From positions 1-54,157 of the forward strand of contig CAIVSQ010000190.1 of the NCBI GenBank assembly GCA_903908605.1: 54,157 nt of DNA, read 5' to 3'. Position 1 is the stretch's first letter. Every line of letters begins with the position of its first letter. Below are positions 24,068 through 32,932 of the stretch, piece after piece. A model generated the notes under the pieces. It saw only the letters and a program-made list of their open reading frames with translations, ran no database searches and had not been told where the DNA came from. The position numbers and the translations under genes were made by a program. Origin of the DNA: an uncultured Anaerolineae bacterium. GTDB lineage: Bacteria; Chloroflexota; Anaerolineae; Anaerolineales; Villigracilaceae.

Positions 24068-26041
24068 ATGCATTCTGGTGGATGGTTTGCCTTTGTTCGG
24101 TCCGGTGATGAAAAGCCGGCAAAAGTAACGAAACAGCTCTTGCTGCGTGTATTAGCGTATGCCCGTCCTTACTGGCTGCACCTGGGCGGCATGCTGGTGT
24201 TGATCCTGGTCAGTACGGGGCTATCACTCGTCTCGCCCTTGATTTTTAGAAACCTGATTGATCATGTTCTGCCAGCGAAGGACATGCAAGGGTTGCTGCT
24301 GTTTGCCCTGGCCTTGTTGTTCATCCCGATTATTAACGGTGTCGTGGGTGTGATTCAGCGACAGTTGAATGCAACGGTTGGGGAAGGTGTGATCTATGAT
24401 TTGCGGGTGTCCCTCTTTGGAAAATTGCAACGTATGAGCCTGCGTTTTTTCACCAACACGAAAATTGGTGAATTAATGAGTCGCTTGAATAACGACGTGG
24501 TCGGTGCTCAAAACGCCATCAGCAATACGATCGTCGGGATTATTACCAATATTATCGAGGCGGCTGCCATCCTGGGTGTGATGCTCAGCTTGCAGTGGCA
24601 GTTGACGATTGTCAGCGTGCTGATCCTGCCGCTATTTATCCTATCGGCGCGGCAGCTGGGTGAGCGTTTGCGTGAAATTGCCCGCCAGGCGATGGAAACC
24701 AATGCCCAAATGAACGCCCATATGAACGAAACCCTCAATATCGGTGGCGCCTTGCTGGTCAAACTATTTGGCCGTACGCCCGACGAGGAAAAGCGTTTCA
24801 AACATCGGGCTGCCGAAGTGCGGAACGTGGGCATTCGCAGGGCTGTGGTGGGTTCGGCTTTTTTTGCCATCATTGGCCTGGTCAGTGCAGTGGGTACCGC
24901 GCTTGTTTATGGCCTGGGTGGGTATTATGTCATCCAAGGCTTGTTTACGATTGGCACCATTGTGGCTTTTGGGTCCTATTTGGGTCAGCTTTACCGGGCA
25001 TTGCAAGGCCTGGCAGGCGCGCCGGTTGATTTCAGCACCAGTATGGTCAGCTTTGAACGGGTTTTTGAGATCATTGACCTGCCCATGGATATTGTAGAAA
25101 AAAAAGATGCGCTCGTGCTGAGTGAAGTTCGCGGGGACCTGGAGTTCGATGATGTTTCATTTAACTACAATGTGGACGAATCTCGCCTGCTCAGCCAGGT
25201 AAAGCGTTATGGAAAAATAGAAGATGTGACCGCCGTCCTGAGTGGTCAACCCGGTTCAGCAAGACCTGTTGCGAAGAATAAAGCAGAACCTGCCTCACTG
25301 GAGGCCCGCGATGGGCTTGAACAAGCCCAGGCTGCAGCCGCTACTCAGGCGCGTGAAACGGCTTTGAGTGGTTTATCCTTCCGGGCTGCTCCTGGGCAGC
25401 TGATTGCCCTGGTGGGCCCGTCCGGTGCCGGTAAAACGACAACCACCTACTTGATTCCCCGTCTTTACGACCCGTTCAGTGGCTCCATCCGTATTGATGG
25501 ACACGATTTGCGGGATGTAACCCTCGATTCACTTGCCAACCAAATTGGTATGGTGACCCAGGAAAATTACCTGTTTCACGATACCATCCGCACCAATCTG
25601 ACTTATGCCCGTCCAAACGCCAGCCAGACAGATATCGAGGCGGCGGCCAGGGCGGCCAACATCCACAATTTTGTTATGGGGCTGCCCGATGGTTATGATA
25701 CTGTGGTGGGCGAGCGCGGTTACCGTTTGAGCGGTGGTGAAAAACAACGCATCGCCCTGGCGCGCGTTATCCTGAAGGATCCACGCATCCTGGTCCTGGA
25801 TGAAGCCACCAGCAGCCTGGACAGTGAGTCCGAATCTCTCATCCAGGAAGCGCTCAAGCGTGTGATGGCAGGCCGCACCTCCATCGTCATTGCTCACCGG
25901 TTGAGCACCATCCTTTCAGCCGACTTAATCCTGGTGATGGATCGGGGTCGTATTGTTGAACGCGGGACGCACGAGCAACTACTTGACCAGGCGGGTCTGT
26001 ACAGCCAGCTGTATGAAACCCAGTTCAAACCACGTGCTTAA
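24068..26041 (+). CDS. ABC exporter, fused membrane and ATPase domains
   Basis: This 657-residue half-transporter has a six-helix membrane domain (about 30-330) with coupling-helix features (LRVSLFGKLQRMSLRFFTNTKIGELMSRLNNDV) and a C-terminal ATPase: Walker A GPSGAGKT (450-457), Q-loop VTQENYLF, signature LSGGEKQ (554-560), Walker B ILVLDEATSSLD and H-switch AHRLSTI. An unusual ~62-residue Ala/Gln/Glu-rich insert (about 369-430) lies between the first strand VSFNYN and the ALSGLSF strand of the ATPase domain. GGGAG precedes ATG. It may act as a homodimer exporting lipid, drug or peptide; there is no cargo gene nearby. Confidence 0.92.
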   Translation: MHSGGWFAFVRSGDEKPAKVTKQLLLRVLAYARPYWLHLGGMLVLILVSTGLSLVSPLIFRNLIDHVLPAKDMQGLLLFALALLFIPIINGVVGVIQRQLNATVGEGVIYDLRVSLFGKLQRMSLRFFTNTKIGELMSRLNNDVVGAQNAISNTIVGIITNIIEAAAILGVMLSLQWQLTIVSVLILPLFILSARQLGERLREIARQAMETNAQMNAHMNETLNIGGALLVKLFGRTPDEEKRFKHRAAEVRNVGIRRAVVGSAFFAIIGLVSAVGTALVYGLGGYYVIQGLFTIGTIVAFGSYLGQLYRALQGLAGAPVDFSTSMVSFERVFEIIDLPMDIVEKKDALVLSEVRGDLEFDDVSFNYNVDESRLLSQVKRYGKIEDVTAVLSGQPGSARPVAKNKAEPASLEARDGLEQAQAAAATQARETALSGLSFRAAPGQLIALVGPSGAGKTTTTYLIPRLYDPFSGSIRIDGHDLRDVTLDSLANQIGMVTQENYLFHDTIRTNLTYARPNASQTDIEAAARAANIHNFVMGLPDGYDTVVGERGYRLSGGEKQRIALARVILKDPRILVLDEATSSLDSESESLIQEALKRVMAGRTSIVIAHRLSTILSADLILVMDRGRIVERGTHEQLLDQAGLYSQLYETQFKPRA

Positions 26042-26050
26042 TAAAAACAT

Positions 26051-26097
26051 GGGTGGCAGGATCATGACGATCAGGCCACCCGTTGAATTTTTTCAAC
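26051..26097 (+). terminator. Terminator between convergent genes
   Basis: GGGTGGC (26051-26057) pairs with GCCACCC (26075-26081), followed directly by a second small hairpin GTTGAA-TTTT-TTCAAC (26082-26097) that contains a T-run. It ends the ABC exporter transcript and could also act on the convergent thioredoxin transcript. Confidence 0.65.
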
Positions 26098-26107
26098 CCG
26101 AACTAAT

Positions 26108-26509
26108 TCATCTTCCCTCGATTTGCTTGAATAACTGTTCTGCTCTGGTGACGCCGTGATTGACGTGGCGTATTTTGCCGTGCGTGTCAATCACAAAAGT
26201 GGTTGGAACGCTCATCACTCCCCAGCGGCTGGCAATTTCGGGTTGTTGACTGGCATCAATTTCAACCACCTTGAGATGATCGCCCATGCGTTTGCTGACC
26301 TGATGAATAGCGGGGCGCTGAATGGTTTTGCAGGGTGCGCAGGTGGGGGTAGAAAAGTAAACCAGGGTGAATGTACCAGGTGACATCTGCCCTAGATCTC
26401 CAAGTAGAGTGGAAACCCGGGTACGCAGCCAGTATTTGTGAATAAACATTAGCGCGAAGGCGCACGATATGATTAGCAGGGCGATTCCTGCACGTGCCAG
26501 GGTTTCCAT
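26108..26509 (-). CDS. Membrane-anchored thioredoxin
   Basis: This 133-residue protein has an N-terminal membrane segment (residues 5-26) and a thioredoxin fold with the active site STPTCAPCKTIQRP and the cis-Pro motif SVPTTFVID. The CAPC variant differs from the usual CGPC. It is likely a thiol-disulfide oxidoreductase facing the outside of the membrane. It starts 2 bases after the DUF4395 gene and shares its promoter. The pairing with a Cys-containing membrane protein and a possible iron-sulfur regulator suggests thiol or redox stress handling. Confidence 0.88.
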   Translation of the reverse strand: METLARAGIALLIISCAFALMFIHKYWLRTRVSTLLGDLGQMSPGTFTLVYFSTPTCAPCKTIQRPAIHQVSKRMGDHLKVVEIDASQQPEIASRWGVMSVPTTFVIDTHGKIRHVNHGVTRAEQLFKQIEGR

Positions 26510-26511
26510 GA

Positions 26512-26994
26512 TTAACCTGCTTTTGGTTTCATACCAGGGAAGGTGCCCAGTGGTGGCTGCCGATTAAAGCCACTGATATTTAATCGACCCAGCCAGTAAT
26601 ATATCGCGCAGCCCACGCAAAACCCGCCAAAAGCATTGAGAGCCGCGAGACCAACCACCACCCACACCAAAGTCCATCCAATTGTGATGGCATTAAGGTA
26701 TAAGGCAATTGAGCCAGCACCCATAAAGATAAAGCCAAGGAACTGCGCAAACCGGTGCGGTTCCGGATTGTCTTCGAGGATATCGGGTTTTAGTAGGCTA
26801 AGTGGCTTGAAAACGTGGCGATATAGCAAGATAAATCCGGGCAATTTGAGCAGGGAGCCAATGCCCATTGCCAGGGCAACGAAAGCGGCCAGAAGTGGCA
26901 GGTTTAATATAAAGGCCGCAATATTGAGGGTGATGATGGTAATTTGGTTCGCTTTTAAGGCGGAATGATCAACTTTTTGCAGGTTGGTAGTCAT
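26512..26994 (-). CDS. DUF4395 membrane protein
   Basis: This 160-residue protein has about four membrane helices and the DUF4395 signature: an N-terminal VDHSALKANQITII segment (Asn before the first helix) and FGGFCVGCAIYYWLGR, a conserved CxxC in the last helix region. DUF4395 genes are regularly beside thioredoxin or rhodanese genes, so a role in sulfur or thiol transfer across the membrane is inferred. GGAGATAAC lies before ATG 26994. Transcription starts from the promoter at 27078-27106, overlapped by an inverted repeat. Confidence 0.88.
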   Translation of the reverse strand: MTTNLQKVDHSALKANQITIITLNIAAFILNLPLLAAFVALAMGIGSLLKLPGFILLYRHVFKPLSLLKPDILEDNPEPHRFAQFLGFIFMGAGSIALYLNAITIGWTLVWVVVGLAALNAFGGFCVGCAIYYWLGRLNISGFNRQPPLGTFPGMKPKAG

Positions 26995-27054
26995 GTTATC
27001 TCCAGAAATTTCTATGGATAAAAACCAATAGGGTTATTGGTGTGTGCCTGATTT

Positions 27055-27106
27055 TAATAACGATAATATTGGTCGTTATTATGCGATATATATAGTTTGT
27101 TGTCAA
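27055..27106 (-). promoter_or_regulatory. Promoter and operator of the DUF4395-thioredoxin operon
   Basis: On the minus strand: TTGACA (27106-27101), 17-base spacer, CATAAT (27083-27078). A 9-bp inverted repeat TAATAACGA-N9-TCGTTATTA (plus strand 27055-27063 and 27073-27081) covers the -10 box and start point, as expected for a repressor site. The neighbouring Rrf2 gene carries the same ATAATnACGA element at its own -10. Confidence 0.7.
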
Positions 27107-27120
27107 GTCAAAAATTAAAA

Positions 27121-27154
27121 AAACGCAGGATATGCCTGAGCACATCCTGCGTTT
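27121..27154 (-). terminator. Rho-independent terminator of the Rrf2 gene
   Basis: AAACGCAGGAT and ATCCTGCGTTT form an 11-bp stem with a 12-base loop, followed on the minus strand by TTTTAATTTTT. It separates the Rrf2 gene from the DUF4395 promoter just downstream. Confidence 0.85.
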
Positions 27155-27190
27155 GCATTTCATTCGATTGGTTTTCCTAGCAGGGGAAGG

Positions 27191-27655
27191 TTATATCCCA
27201 GCGCCGCCCATCAGCACATCATCAAAAATTTCCTGCTGTTGTACGGGCAACCCGGCGAAGGCCGTCGCCAGGGAGGTGTTGTCCATCATGCGGGCGGTAT
27301 TATTGCGCACATCCAGGAATACACGCCTGAACCGGCAGGTCTGTTCCTGGCTGCATTTTTCATATTGATTGAGAGAAACACAACTGATTGGAGCCAGTAG
27401 ATTATCAAAATAACGGATGACCTGCCCCATGCTTATTTCCTGGGGGCGTCGTGAAAGTACGTAACCACCGCTCTTGCCCGGCAGGCTGGTCACCCAGCCC
27501 TGCGATTTTAGATCGAGCATGATGTGCTCCAGGAATCGCTTGGGAACGGCGTTGCGCTGTGCAAGTTCGCGGATTGAAATAGGTTCCTGTCCAAAATTTT
27601 CGACCAGGGTCATTAATACACGTAAAGCGTAGTCTGATTTTTTTGATATTTTCAT
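27191..27655 (-). CDS. Rrf2-family regulator with Fe-S type cysteines
   Basis: This 154-residue protein has the Rrf2 winged helix (MKISKKSDYALRVLMTLVENFGQEPISIRELAQRNAVPKRFLEHIMLDLKSQGWV) and the wing GKSGGYVLSR. Three cysteines in ISCVSLNQYEKCSQEQTCRF match the cluster-binding set of IscR/NsrR-type members, so it probably carries a [2Fe-2S] or [4Fe-4S] cluster that senses iron-sulfur status, redox or NO. It lies upstream of the DUF4395-thioredoxin operon; both have ATAATnACGA at the -10 box. No strong ribosome binding site is present. Confidence 0.9.
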   Translation of the reverse strand: MKISKKSDYALRVLMTLVENFGQEPISIRELAQRNAVPKRFLEHIMLDLKSQGWVTSLPGKSGGYVLSRRPQEISMGQVIRYFDNLLAPISCVSLNQYEKCSQEQTCRFRRVFLDVRNNTARMMDNTSLATAFAGLPVQQQEIFDDVLMGGAGI

Positions 27656-27685
27656 AAGGTTTTTCAGTATGTGCGACTTGTCTTA

Positions 27686-27719
27686 TCGTGATTATCCGGT
27701 CATATCGCAAATCTGTCAA
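27686..27719 (-). promoter_or_regulatory. Rrf2 gene promoter with operator-like half-site
   Basis: On the minus strand: TTGACA (27719-27714), 17-base spacer, GATAAT (27696-27691). The element ATAATCACGA (27695-27686) overlaps the -10 and matches ATAATAACGA at the DUF4395 promoter, so autoregulation is likely. Confidence 0.65.
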
Positions 27720-27900
27720 GTTTTTATCAGAAGAGAACCGCCCCGCTGGTTTTTATGTATATGAGTTGGTTGGTCCTCACAATGTCACAAAAGGCCTGCT
27801 CAATGACAGTAATTTCCATCAGATAAGCCCTTAATGCCTGGCGGGACATGCTATAATCCTCTATACGTTGGATTTTATTTTATGTTTAAGGCAGGTATGA

Positions 27901-29247
27901 ATGGTTGGAAAGCCGATAAATCCGCGCCCTACTGGGCCAATATCCGCTTCAGCGAATGCAGCTTTTGTGCCTCCGCCGGTCATCCGCCTGGAAGATACCG
28001 GGCTTTCTTCGCTTTGGCTGCAAGACCTGGCGTTAAAAATTCTCTACTTCCAAGGTTTTCTGTCCGGTTTTAAGGTGGCGGAAGAGATCGCCCTGCCATT
28101 TGCCGGGGTGACAGATCAAATCCTGGAGTCACTTAAGCGAGAAAAGCTGGTGGAAGTAAAATCATCATCGGTGGGACTGGGGGAAGGTTCCTACCAGTAT
28201 GCCATTACTGGTGCGGGGATTGACCGTGCCCGCGAAGCCCTTGAGCGTAACCAGTACGCCGGGCCTGCACCGGTGCCGATTGAAACGTACAATAACGCCA
28301 TCCGCAAACAAGGCACCCACCGTGTCGTGGTGACACAGCGTCACATGCGCCAGTTACTTTCGCAGTTGGTCCTTTCCAATACCACTTTCGAACAGCTTGG
28401 GCCGGCGCTCAACTCAGGTACATCCATTTTCCTCTATGGACCGCCCGGAAACGGGAAGACCAGCGTGGCCCGTGCCTTTGGCAGCATGGTGTTGCAGCAG
28501 GATATGTATATTCCGTATGCGCTGTTCGTAGATGGACAGGTTATCAAGCTGTATGACTCTGTTAATCACCAGCGTGTCGCAGATGATGATACGTCGGCGG
28601 CCGGGACGGGGTCTTTGCGCTCCGGCCAACGCCGTGATCCGCGATGGATTCACATTCGTCGCCCGTTCATCGTTGTGGGTGGTGAGTTGACCCTGGCAGG
28701 TCTCGACCTGGTGTTTAATGACACTTCCAAGTTTTATGAAGCGCCTTTCCAGGTGAAAGCCAATGGCGGCATATTATTAATTGATGACTTCGGACGCCAG
28801 CAGGTTCGCCCACGCGACTTGTTAAATCGCTGGATCGTTCCGCTTGAAAACCGTGTGGATTTCCTTACGTTACATACAGGCCGGAAAATTGAAATCCCGT
28901 TTGATGTGTTGGTGGTATTTTCGACCAATCTGCCGCCCCGCGACCTGGTTGATGAGGCGTTTTTACGTCGCCTGCGCCATAAAATTGAAATTGGTGATCC
29001 GTCCTACGAGGAATTCAGGCAAATCTTCCAACGTGTGGCCGAATCTAAAAAGATTCAATATGATGACAAGGGCCTGGCTTATTTGCTGCAGGAGTGGTAC
29101 ATCAAGCGCAATCGCAAGCTGCGTGCGTCGCACCCGCGCGATTTATGTGATCAGATCATAGACATCGCCCGTTACCGTGGACTTGAACCAGCCATGACAC
29201 GTGAATTGCTGGACCTGGCGGCGCAGTCGTATTTTGTCGAAATCTAA
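27901..29247 (+). CDS. AAA+ ATPase with N-terminal winged helix
   Basis: This 448-residue protein starts with a Pro-rich stretch, then a winged-helix-like domain (about 40-110, LALKILYFQGFLSGFKVAEEIALP). An AAA+ core follows: Walker A GPPGNGKT (180-187), Walker B ILLIDDFG (291-298), sensor/Arg-finger region VVFSTNLPPRDLVDEAFLRRLRHKIEIG and a helical lid. The DD in Walker B and a long insert between Walker A and B (about 235-275) are unusual. I cannot assign the family's function. A TATAAT at 27852-27857 suggests a monocistronic or leading promoter; it is divergent from the Rrf2 gene. Confidence 0.75.
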   Translation: MVGKPINPRPTGPISASANAAFVPPPVIRLEDTGLSSLWLQDLALKILYFQGFLSGFKVAEEIALPFAGVTDQILESLKREKLVEVKSSSVGLGEGSYQYAITGAGIDRAREALERNQYAGPAPVPIETYNNAIRKQGTHRVVVTQRHMRQLLSQLVLSNTTFEQLGPALNSGTSIFLYGPPGNGKTSVARAFGSMVLQQDMYIPYALFVDGQVIKLYDSVNHQRVADDDTSAAGTGSLRSGQRRDPRWIHIRRPFIVVGGELTLAGLDLVFNDTSKFYEAPFQVKANGGILLIDDFGRQQVRPRDLLNRWIVPLENRVDFLTLHTGRKIEIPFDVLVVFSTNLPPRDLVDEAFLRRLRHKIEIGDPSYEEFRQIFQRVAESKKIQYDDKGLAYLLQEWYIKRNRKLRASHPRDLCDQIIDIARYRGLEPAMTRELLDLAAQSYFVEI

Positions 29248-29307
29248 TCCGAACAATAAAGGATTTGGAAAACCACACTATGCCAAGTGGTGTGGAATTC
29301 ACTTGCC

Positions 29308-30045
29308 ATGATCAACCACTTTCCAAACCCAATTATTTTTGCCCATCGTGGCTCATCTGCCAAGGCTCCTGAAAATACCCTGGCAGCTTTCGAATTAGCC
29401 GCGAAACAGGCTGCTCATGCGATAGAGTTTGATGTCAAACTGAGTTCTGATCGAAAAGCCATCATTATTCATGACAAAACCCTCGACCGTACCACCAATG
29501 GAACTGGGTCAGTCGCAAAGCAGCCCCTGGCAGCATTGCGGGAACTGGATGCCGGCTCATGGAAAGGTCAGCAGTTTCGTGGGGAGAAGATACCCCTGTT
29601 GGATGAGGTCTTTGAAGTGGTGGGTAACAAGGTGTTACTGAATATTGAGTTGACCAACTACGCCACCCCCTTTGATGGGTTGGTGGAAGTAGTTGCCGGG
29701 CAAGTAAAAAAACATGCTCTGCAAAAGAGGGTTATTTTTTCATCTTTTTCCCCGATGAACCTTGTGACGGCCAGGCGACTTCTGCCAGATGTTCCTTGCG
29801 CGCAGTTGATCCCGGTTGGCAATCTTGCATGGTTCTTGGGGTTGGTTGCCAACCTGACGCATTTTGATGCCGAACATCCCCATACCAGCGCTATAACGGA
29901 GGCGATGGTCACCCGTTTGCACGCAAGTGGTCGCCGTGTGCATGCCTGGACGGTGAATGACCCGGCAGATATGCGCCGTTTGCGTGCTTGCGGCGTGGAT
30001 GGGATTATTACAGATGATCCTGTGCTGGCCCTGGAAAATTTTTAA
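29308..30045 (+). CDS. Glycerophosphodiester phosphodiesterase
   Basis: This 245-residue GDPD begins FAHRGSSAKAPENTLAAFELAAKQAAHAIEFDVKLSSDRKAIIIHDKTLDRTTNGTG: the catalytic His (HRG), ENT metal ligands, the EFDV pair and the second catalytic His (HDKTLDRT). It hydrolyses glycerophosphodiesters to glycerol-3-phosphate and alcohol, with Ca2+ or Mg2+. The ending VNDPADMRRLRACGVDGIITDDP is typical. ATG 29308 fits the family start; GTG 29287 is possible. There is no signal peptide, so it is cytoplasmic. Confidence 0.93.
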   Translation: MINHFPNPIIFAHRGSSAKAPENTLAAFELAAKQAAHAIEFDVKLSSDRKAIIIHDKTLDRTTNGTGSVAKQPLAALRELDAGSWKGQQFRGEKIPLLDEVFEVVGNKVLLNIELTNYATPFDGLVEVVAGQVKKHALQKRVIFSSFSPMNLVTARRLLPDVPCAQLIPVGNLAWFLGLVANLTHFDAEHPHTSAITEAMVTRLHASGRRVHAWTVNDPADMRRLRACGVDGIITDDPVLALENF

Positions 30046-30082
30046 TTGAAAACTAGCTGATTAAATTTACGAGACGAACACT

Positions 30083-32932
30083 TTGTTGACCAACCTTCTT
30101 CATTTCCTTCGGCGTTTTGATGACACTGGCAGGCGTATCTTTTTACGTGCCGCCACTTTTGTGACACTCATTTCCATTGTCGGTGGATTTATTCCCCCGC
30201 TTCCGGTGGCAGCCCAAGGCAGTGGCCTGGCTGAGGAGATTTTGCGCCGAATGTCACCTGAAGAGAAGGTCGGTCAATTATTCCTGGTCGGCTTTACTGG
30301 CACGGACGTTAGCGATCAATCGCAAATTTATGATTTGATTGTGAACCAGCATGTTGGTGGTGTGGCGCTGACAGCGGCCAATGATAATTTCGTCGCGGAA
30401 GACACAACTCAACAGGCAGTGGATCTGGTTACCGCCCTCCAAAAAACCGAATCACTCAGTTCTACTGCGCCGGTGGATCCAACCAAACCCCATGAATATA
30501 TCCCTTTGTTTGTTGGTATTTCCCAGGAAGGTGGCGTAGCGCCAAACGACCAGATACTAAGCGGTCTCACACCTATCCCAGACCAGATGGCGATTGGCGC
30601 TACCTGGGATCGCGACCTTGCTGAGCAGGCTGGTAGCGTTATGGGACGCGAGCTTTCAGCCCTCGGTTTCAACTTATACCTCGGGCTTTCATTGGATGTA
30701 CTGACCCTGCCAGATCCAGCCATCAGCATTGATATGACCACCCGTTTCTTTGGTGGTGATCCCTATTGGGTTAGCGAAATGGCCCGGTCGTTTATTACGG
30801 GCTTGCATATTGGGTCTTCAGGACGCATGGCTGTCATTGCCAAGCACTTTCCTGGCCGCGGCGGCTCGGATAGGCCGGCTGACCAGGAGATTCCAACCGT
30901 GCGTCGCTCACTTGACGAGCTGAAATCGATTGAACTGGCTCCTTTTTTCGCGGTCACAGGTAATGCAACCGATGCTAATATGCAGGCCGATGGTTTGTTG
31001 GTGTCGCATATTCGTTACCAGGGTTTCCAGGGCAATATCCGCGCCACCACCCGCCCCATCAGTTTTGACCAACAGGCGCTTAGCCAGGTTATGGGCTTGC
31101 CCACGCTTTCGGGTTGGCGTCAGCAAGGTGGTTTGATTATCAGCGATAACCTCGGCACACAGGCTGTGCGCCGTTTTTACGATCCGGATTTTAAAAACTT
31201 CTCTGCGCGCCTGGTAGCACGTGATGCTTTCCTGGCCGGGAATGACTTGCTTTATATGGGGCAAATCGTATCCTCAGACGCAGAGGATACCTATACGAGT
31301 GTTACTCGGACCCTCGATTTCTTTGCCCAGCGCTACCGCGAGGATACTGCTTTTGCCAGCCGGGTGGATGAGTCGGTTCTGCGGATACTCAACGCGAAGC
31401 TGCGCCTTTACGGTTCTTTTGACTGGCCGAATGTTGCTCCGGCTGGCCTGGATTCACAGTCTGATGTGACTGCCAATGAGCTGGTTTTTTCCATCGCCCG
31501 TCAATCCGCCACCTTGATCAGTCCATCCATCGCGGATTTGGGAACGCTGTTACCTGAGTCGCCCAACCTGCAGGACAACATCGTTTTTCTGACAGATGAC
31601 CGGACCACCCGACAGTGTTCCAGCTGCCCAGATGTACCGCAGCTTTCCAAGGACGCTTTACAGGGTGTTGTTCAGCGTTTGTATGGGCCATCTGCCAGCG
31701 GTCTCGTGACCCTCAGCCATCTGTCGTCATTTTCGTTTCAAGATATCGACCTGCTGTTGGATGACAAGTTGGAAACCTCTGATTTGCCCAACGCCCTGCA
31801 GCGCGCGACATGGATTGTCATTTCCACACTTGAATTGCCAGATACCTCCACGCAAATGATCACACTGCGGCGTTTTCTTTCGGAAAAACAAAGCTTGCTG
31901 AATAACAAAAAGGTTGTCCTGTTTTCATTCAGCGCTCCCTATTACCTGGATGCCACTGATATCTCCAAATTGACCGCTTATTATGGTTTGTACGCTCAAT
32001 CTGCACCCTTCCTGGATGTGGCTGCCCGTTTGCTCTTTCAGGAAATATCGCCGCTTGGTTCCCTGCCGGTTTCTGTGCCTGGTATCGGTTACGACTTGAT
32101 CTCGGTCACATCGCCAGATCCCACCCAAGTGATCTCGCTTCAGTTAGACCAACCTAAAATTCCGACTACGCCACAGCCTGGCACGCTGGGAAACCCCGAG
32201 CCAACTCCTGAAATTACGCAGACACCCGAATTAACTGCCGAACCGATTTTTCGCGTGGGTGATACCATCTCGCTGCGCACTGGCCTAATTGTTGATCATA
32301 ATAAACATCAGGTGCCTGATGGCACCCCTGTTCGTTTTACCCTCTCACAGGGTGAAAGTGGTTTGTTTCAACAGGTGGAATCGGTCACAAGCCAGGGTAT
32401 CGCCGTGGCGGCGTTCAGGCTCGATCGGCCGGGTTTGATTGAAATTCGTGCTGTTAGCGAACCGGCAAAGGCCTCTGTCACCATCCGGTTGGATGTCACC
32501 AAGGAAGGGGCTACCATCATTATCATTACCCCTACCTCCGGCCCGGTAACCCCAGAACCCACGGCTACCACCCCACCCCCCACGGCGACGGTCACGCCCT
32601 CAAATCTTGTGACGTTGAAGGGATATCCAACCCTGTATGGTTGGGGAATGGTCTTGTTGTTGATGGCATTTGGGGTATTAATCACTTTCTGGTTGGCTAG
32701 CCAGATGGTTGATACACGTTGGGCTGTTCGCTGGGCTTTGCTGGTATTGGTTGGAGGCCTGGTTTCATATAATTATCTTGCCCTTGGATTCCCCTGGGGC
32801 GATATCTGGTTGGATGGGCGAGGCTTGCCGGCTTTTTTGCAGGCAGTTCTCATTGGACAGGGAGTCGGGTTTGCGGTCGGCTGGTTCTGGCGTTTAGCGG
32901 CCGAAAGTGGCGATCAGGCTCAGCAGCAGTAG
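30083..32932 (+). CDS. Membrane-anchored GH3-like protein
   Basis: This 949-residue protein has an N-terminal membrane segment (about 20-45), a GH3/NagZ-like domain (about 50-480: MSPEEKVGQLFLVGF, KHFPGRGGSDRPADQEIP at 254-271, IISDNLGTQAV with Asp355 as candidate nucleophile), a second alpha/beta domain, a Thr/Pro linker, an Ig-like domain (about 715-800) and three C-terminal membrane helices (from ~850). The NagZ His dyad is lost (KHFPGHG becomes GRG, DSH becomes ADQ), so catalysis may be altered or absent. Only TTG codons (30083 or 30086) can start it. Its end overlaps the convergent kinase gene by 39 bases. Confidence 0.82.
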   Translation: MLTNLLHFLRRFDDTGRRIFLRAATFVTLISIVGGFIPPLPVAAQGSGLAEEILRRMSPEEKVGQLFLVGFTGTDVSDQSQIYDLIVNQHVGGVALTAANDNFVAEDTTQQAVDLVTALQKTESLSSTAPVDPTKPHEYIPLFVGISQEGGVAPNDQILSGLTPIPDQMAIGATWDRDLAEQAGSVMGRELSALGFNLYLGLSLDVLTLPDPAISIDMTTRFFGGDPYWVSEMARSFITGLHIGSSGRMAVIAKHFPGRGGSDRPADQEIPTVRRSLDELKSIELAPFFAVTGNATDANMQADGLLVSHIRYQGFQGNIRATTRPISFDQQALSQVMGLPTLSGWRQQGGLIISDNLGTQAVRRFYDPDFKNFSARLVARDAFLAGNDLLYMGQIVSSDAEDTYTSVTRTLDFFAQRYREDTAFASRVDESVLRILNAKLRLYGSFDWPNVAPAGLDSQSDVTANELVFSIARQSATLISPSIADLGTLLPESPNLQDNIVFLTDDRTTRQCSSCPDVPQLSKDALQGVVQRLYGPSASGLVTLSHLSSFSFQDIDLLLDDKLETSDLPNALQRATWIVISTLELPDTSTQMITLRRFLSEKQSLLNNKKVVLFSFSAPYYLDATDISKLTAYYGLYAQSAPFLDVAARLLFQEISPLGSLPVSVPGIGYDLISVTSPDPTQVISLQLDQPKIPTTPQPGTLGNPEPTPEITQTPELTAEPIFRVGDTISLRTGLIVDHNKHQVPDGTPVRFTLSQGESGLFQQVESVTSQGIAVAAFRLDRPGLIEIRAVSEPAKASVTIRLDVTKEGATIIIITPTSGPVTPEPTATTPPPTATVTPSNLVTLKGYPTLYGWGMVLLLMAFGVLITFWLASQMVDTRWAVRWALLVLVGGLVSYNYLALGFPWGDIWLDGRGLPAFLQAVLIGQGVGFAVGWFWRLAAESGDQAQQQ

